This document shows, piece by piece, positions 63,110-64,000 of a stretch of DNA of 64,000 nt. Origin of the DNA: Bacteroidaceae bacterium HV4-6-C5C (GTDB taxonomy: Bacteria; Bacteroidota; Bacteroidia; Bacteroidales; Bacteroidaceae). Each line of letters begins with the position of its first letter. Position 1 is the first letter of the stretch. The position numbers were made by a program, and so were the translations under genes. Location: NCBI GenBank assembly GCA_007896885.1, contig VOIU01000009.1, forward strand, positions 1-64,000, in the 5' to 3' direction. The notes under the pieces are model-generated. The model had not been told where the DNA came from, did no database searches, and saw only the letters and a program-made list of their open reading frames with translations.

Positions 63110-64000
63110 ATGAAATTTAGATTACTTTTTACTATGATCATGCTGGCGACATGTACTTATGTGTCAGCCGCACAACCCAACGGTTCGCCTATCAACAAGA
63201 AAACTTTTTTCGTTGCCAAACCGGGCACACTGGTGTCTTTGCTGACTGAAGCCGAAGCTGACAGTGTGACTCATCTTACACTGACGGGTAAATTAAATGC
63301 CATCGATTTCAAACATTTACGTGATGAATTCAACAATCTGCAAGTTCTTGATATCTCAAACGCTTCAATCAGTCTATATGCCGGCAAGAACGGAACGTAT
63401 CTTGATCATTTCTATGTGTATCCGATGAATTGCATTCCGGCATTCGCCTTCTGCAAACAATCAAACGATACGGTATTTCAAGGGAAACAAACTTTGCGGA
63501 GAGTTATTTTATCGGAGAAAATAAAAAATATAGAAGATGGGGCCTTCAAAGGATGTACTAATATGCACATCTTGCAAATGAATAAAAAATCGGCTCCTAA
63601 CCTACTTCACCAGGCTTTAGCAGATAGTGTAACGGCTATATTTGTTCCTGTGGGATGCAGTGATGCTTTCAGAAACAAAAAGAACTGGGAGAATTTTGCC
63701 ATTATAGAGGGTGATCCTATTGAAACAACTGTGCAGGTAGGATTGAAAAGCAGCTTGGCAAGTGAATTGATCAAAGCCGGATTACAACCCAAAGATGTAA
63801 ACTTCCTTACGGTGGAAGGTAAATTGGATGAGGCTGACTTCAAGTTGATCCGTGATTTTATGCCCAATCTTGTTTCTGCCAATCTGACGAACTGTAATGC
63901 TACGGCAATACCTGAATATACGTTCACCCAAAAGAAATATCTTCTAAATATCCAGTTACCCCATAACCTGAAGAGTATAGGTCAACGGGCTTTCAGCGGA
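63110..64000 (+). CDS. BspA-like leucine-rich repeat surface protein, N-terminal part
   Basis: An open frame of 297 codons runs off the right edge without a stop. It starts MKFRLLFTMIMLATCTYVSA, a signal peptide, then LTLTGKLNAIDFKHLRDEFNNLQVLDISNASI, and repeats of the BspA/LRR_5 type (LRRVILSEKIKNIEDGAFKGC; VEGKLDEADFKLIRDFMPNLVSANLTNCNATAIPEYTF; LKSIGQRAFSG). These proteins are exported and often surface-bound, with roles in adhesion. Two similar blocks (about 40-110 and 220-297) suggest internal duplication. C-terminus and total length are unknown. Confidence 0.9.
   Translation, partial: MKFRLLFTMIMLATCTYVSAAQPNGSPINKKTFFVAKPGTLVSLLTEAEADSVTHLTLTGKLNAIDFKHLRDEFNNLQVLDISNASISLYAGKNGTYLDHFYVYPMNCIPAFAFCKQSNDTVFQGKQTLRRVILSEKIKNIEDGAFKGCTNMHILQMNKKSAPNLLHQALADSVTAIFVPVGCSDAFRNKKNWENFAIIEGDPIETTVQVGLKSSLASELIKAGLQPKDVNFLTVEGKLDEADFKLIRDFMPNLVSANLTNCNATAIPEYTFTQKKYLLNIQLPHNLKSIGQRAFSG

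Overview
This window is Bacteroides-type chromosomal DNA (phylum Bacteroidota). The support is two giant hybrid two-component regulators, a SusC/SusD pair, Fkp, promoters with the TAnnTTTG -7 box, weak Shine-Dalgarno sequences and many lipoproteins. No rRNA, tRNA or CRISPR array was seen. Species is not claimed.

Layout. (1) 0-9.5 kb: the end of a mannoside-utilisation locus with GH130, an endonuclease/exonuclease/phosphatase-fold protein and GH92 on the minus strand, and a divergent hybrid two-component system (HTCS) whose kinase ATP site looks ruined. (2) 9.5-12.4 kb: an ECF sigma operon with an unusual membrane-anchor/beta-barrel fusion and two Bacteroides-only proteins. (3) 12.7-19.2 kb: core genes nadC, a DUF4783-like protein, rlmH and fkp, then an AraC regulator and a two-domain VOC protein. 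(4) 19.2-35.3 kb: an AT-rich accessory and defence region. It holds an HU-like regulator behind a four-unit 22-bp operator array, a Druantia-like pair (937 aa plus a 2019-aa helicase), a C5 DNA methyltransferase, two tandem XRE regulators, hipBA with a palindromic operator, and a Schlafen/AlbA_2-type protein. (5) 35.4-53.9 kb: a complete polysaccharide utilisation locus (PUL) with SusC, SusD, two heparinase II/III-type lyases, GH88, two surface lipoproteins, an SGNH acetylesterase and an intact HTCS. It has no sulfatase, so an acetylated, unsulfated uronic-acid glycan is the best guess. (6) 54-56.6 kb: a hipA relic and a VirE-like primase/helicase. (7) 56.7-64 kb: tex, a thiM-thiE-tenA-thiD operon under a TPP riboswitch, a CPBP protease and the start of a BspA-like leucine-rich protein.

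The most notable structure is a roughly 100-bp sequence present three times in direct orientation (33.53, 35.19 and 54.35 kb). It brackets the AlbA_2 gene and then the whole PUL. The third copy is the leader of the VirE-like gene and begins 3 bp after the hipA relic. This suggests that the 20 kb between copies is an inserted or excisable block. The second notable item is the defence cluster, which has the gene content of Druantia type III but carries a methyltransferase as type II does.
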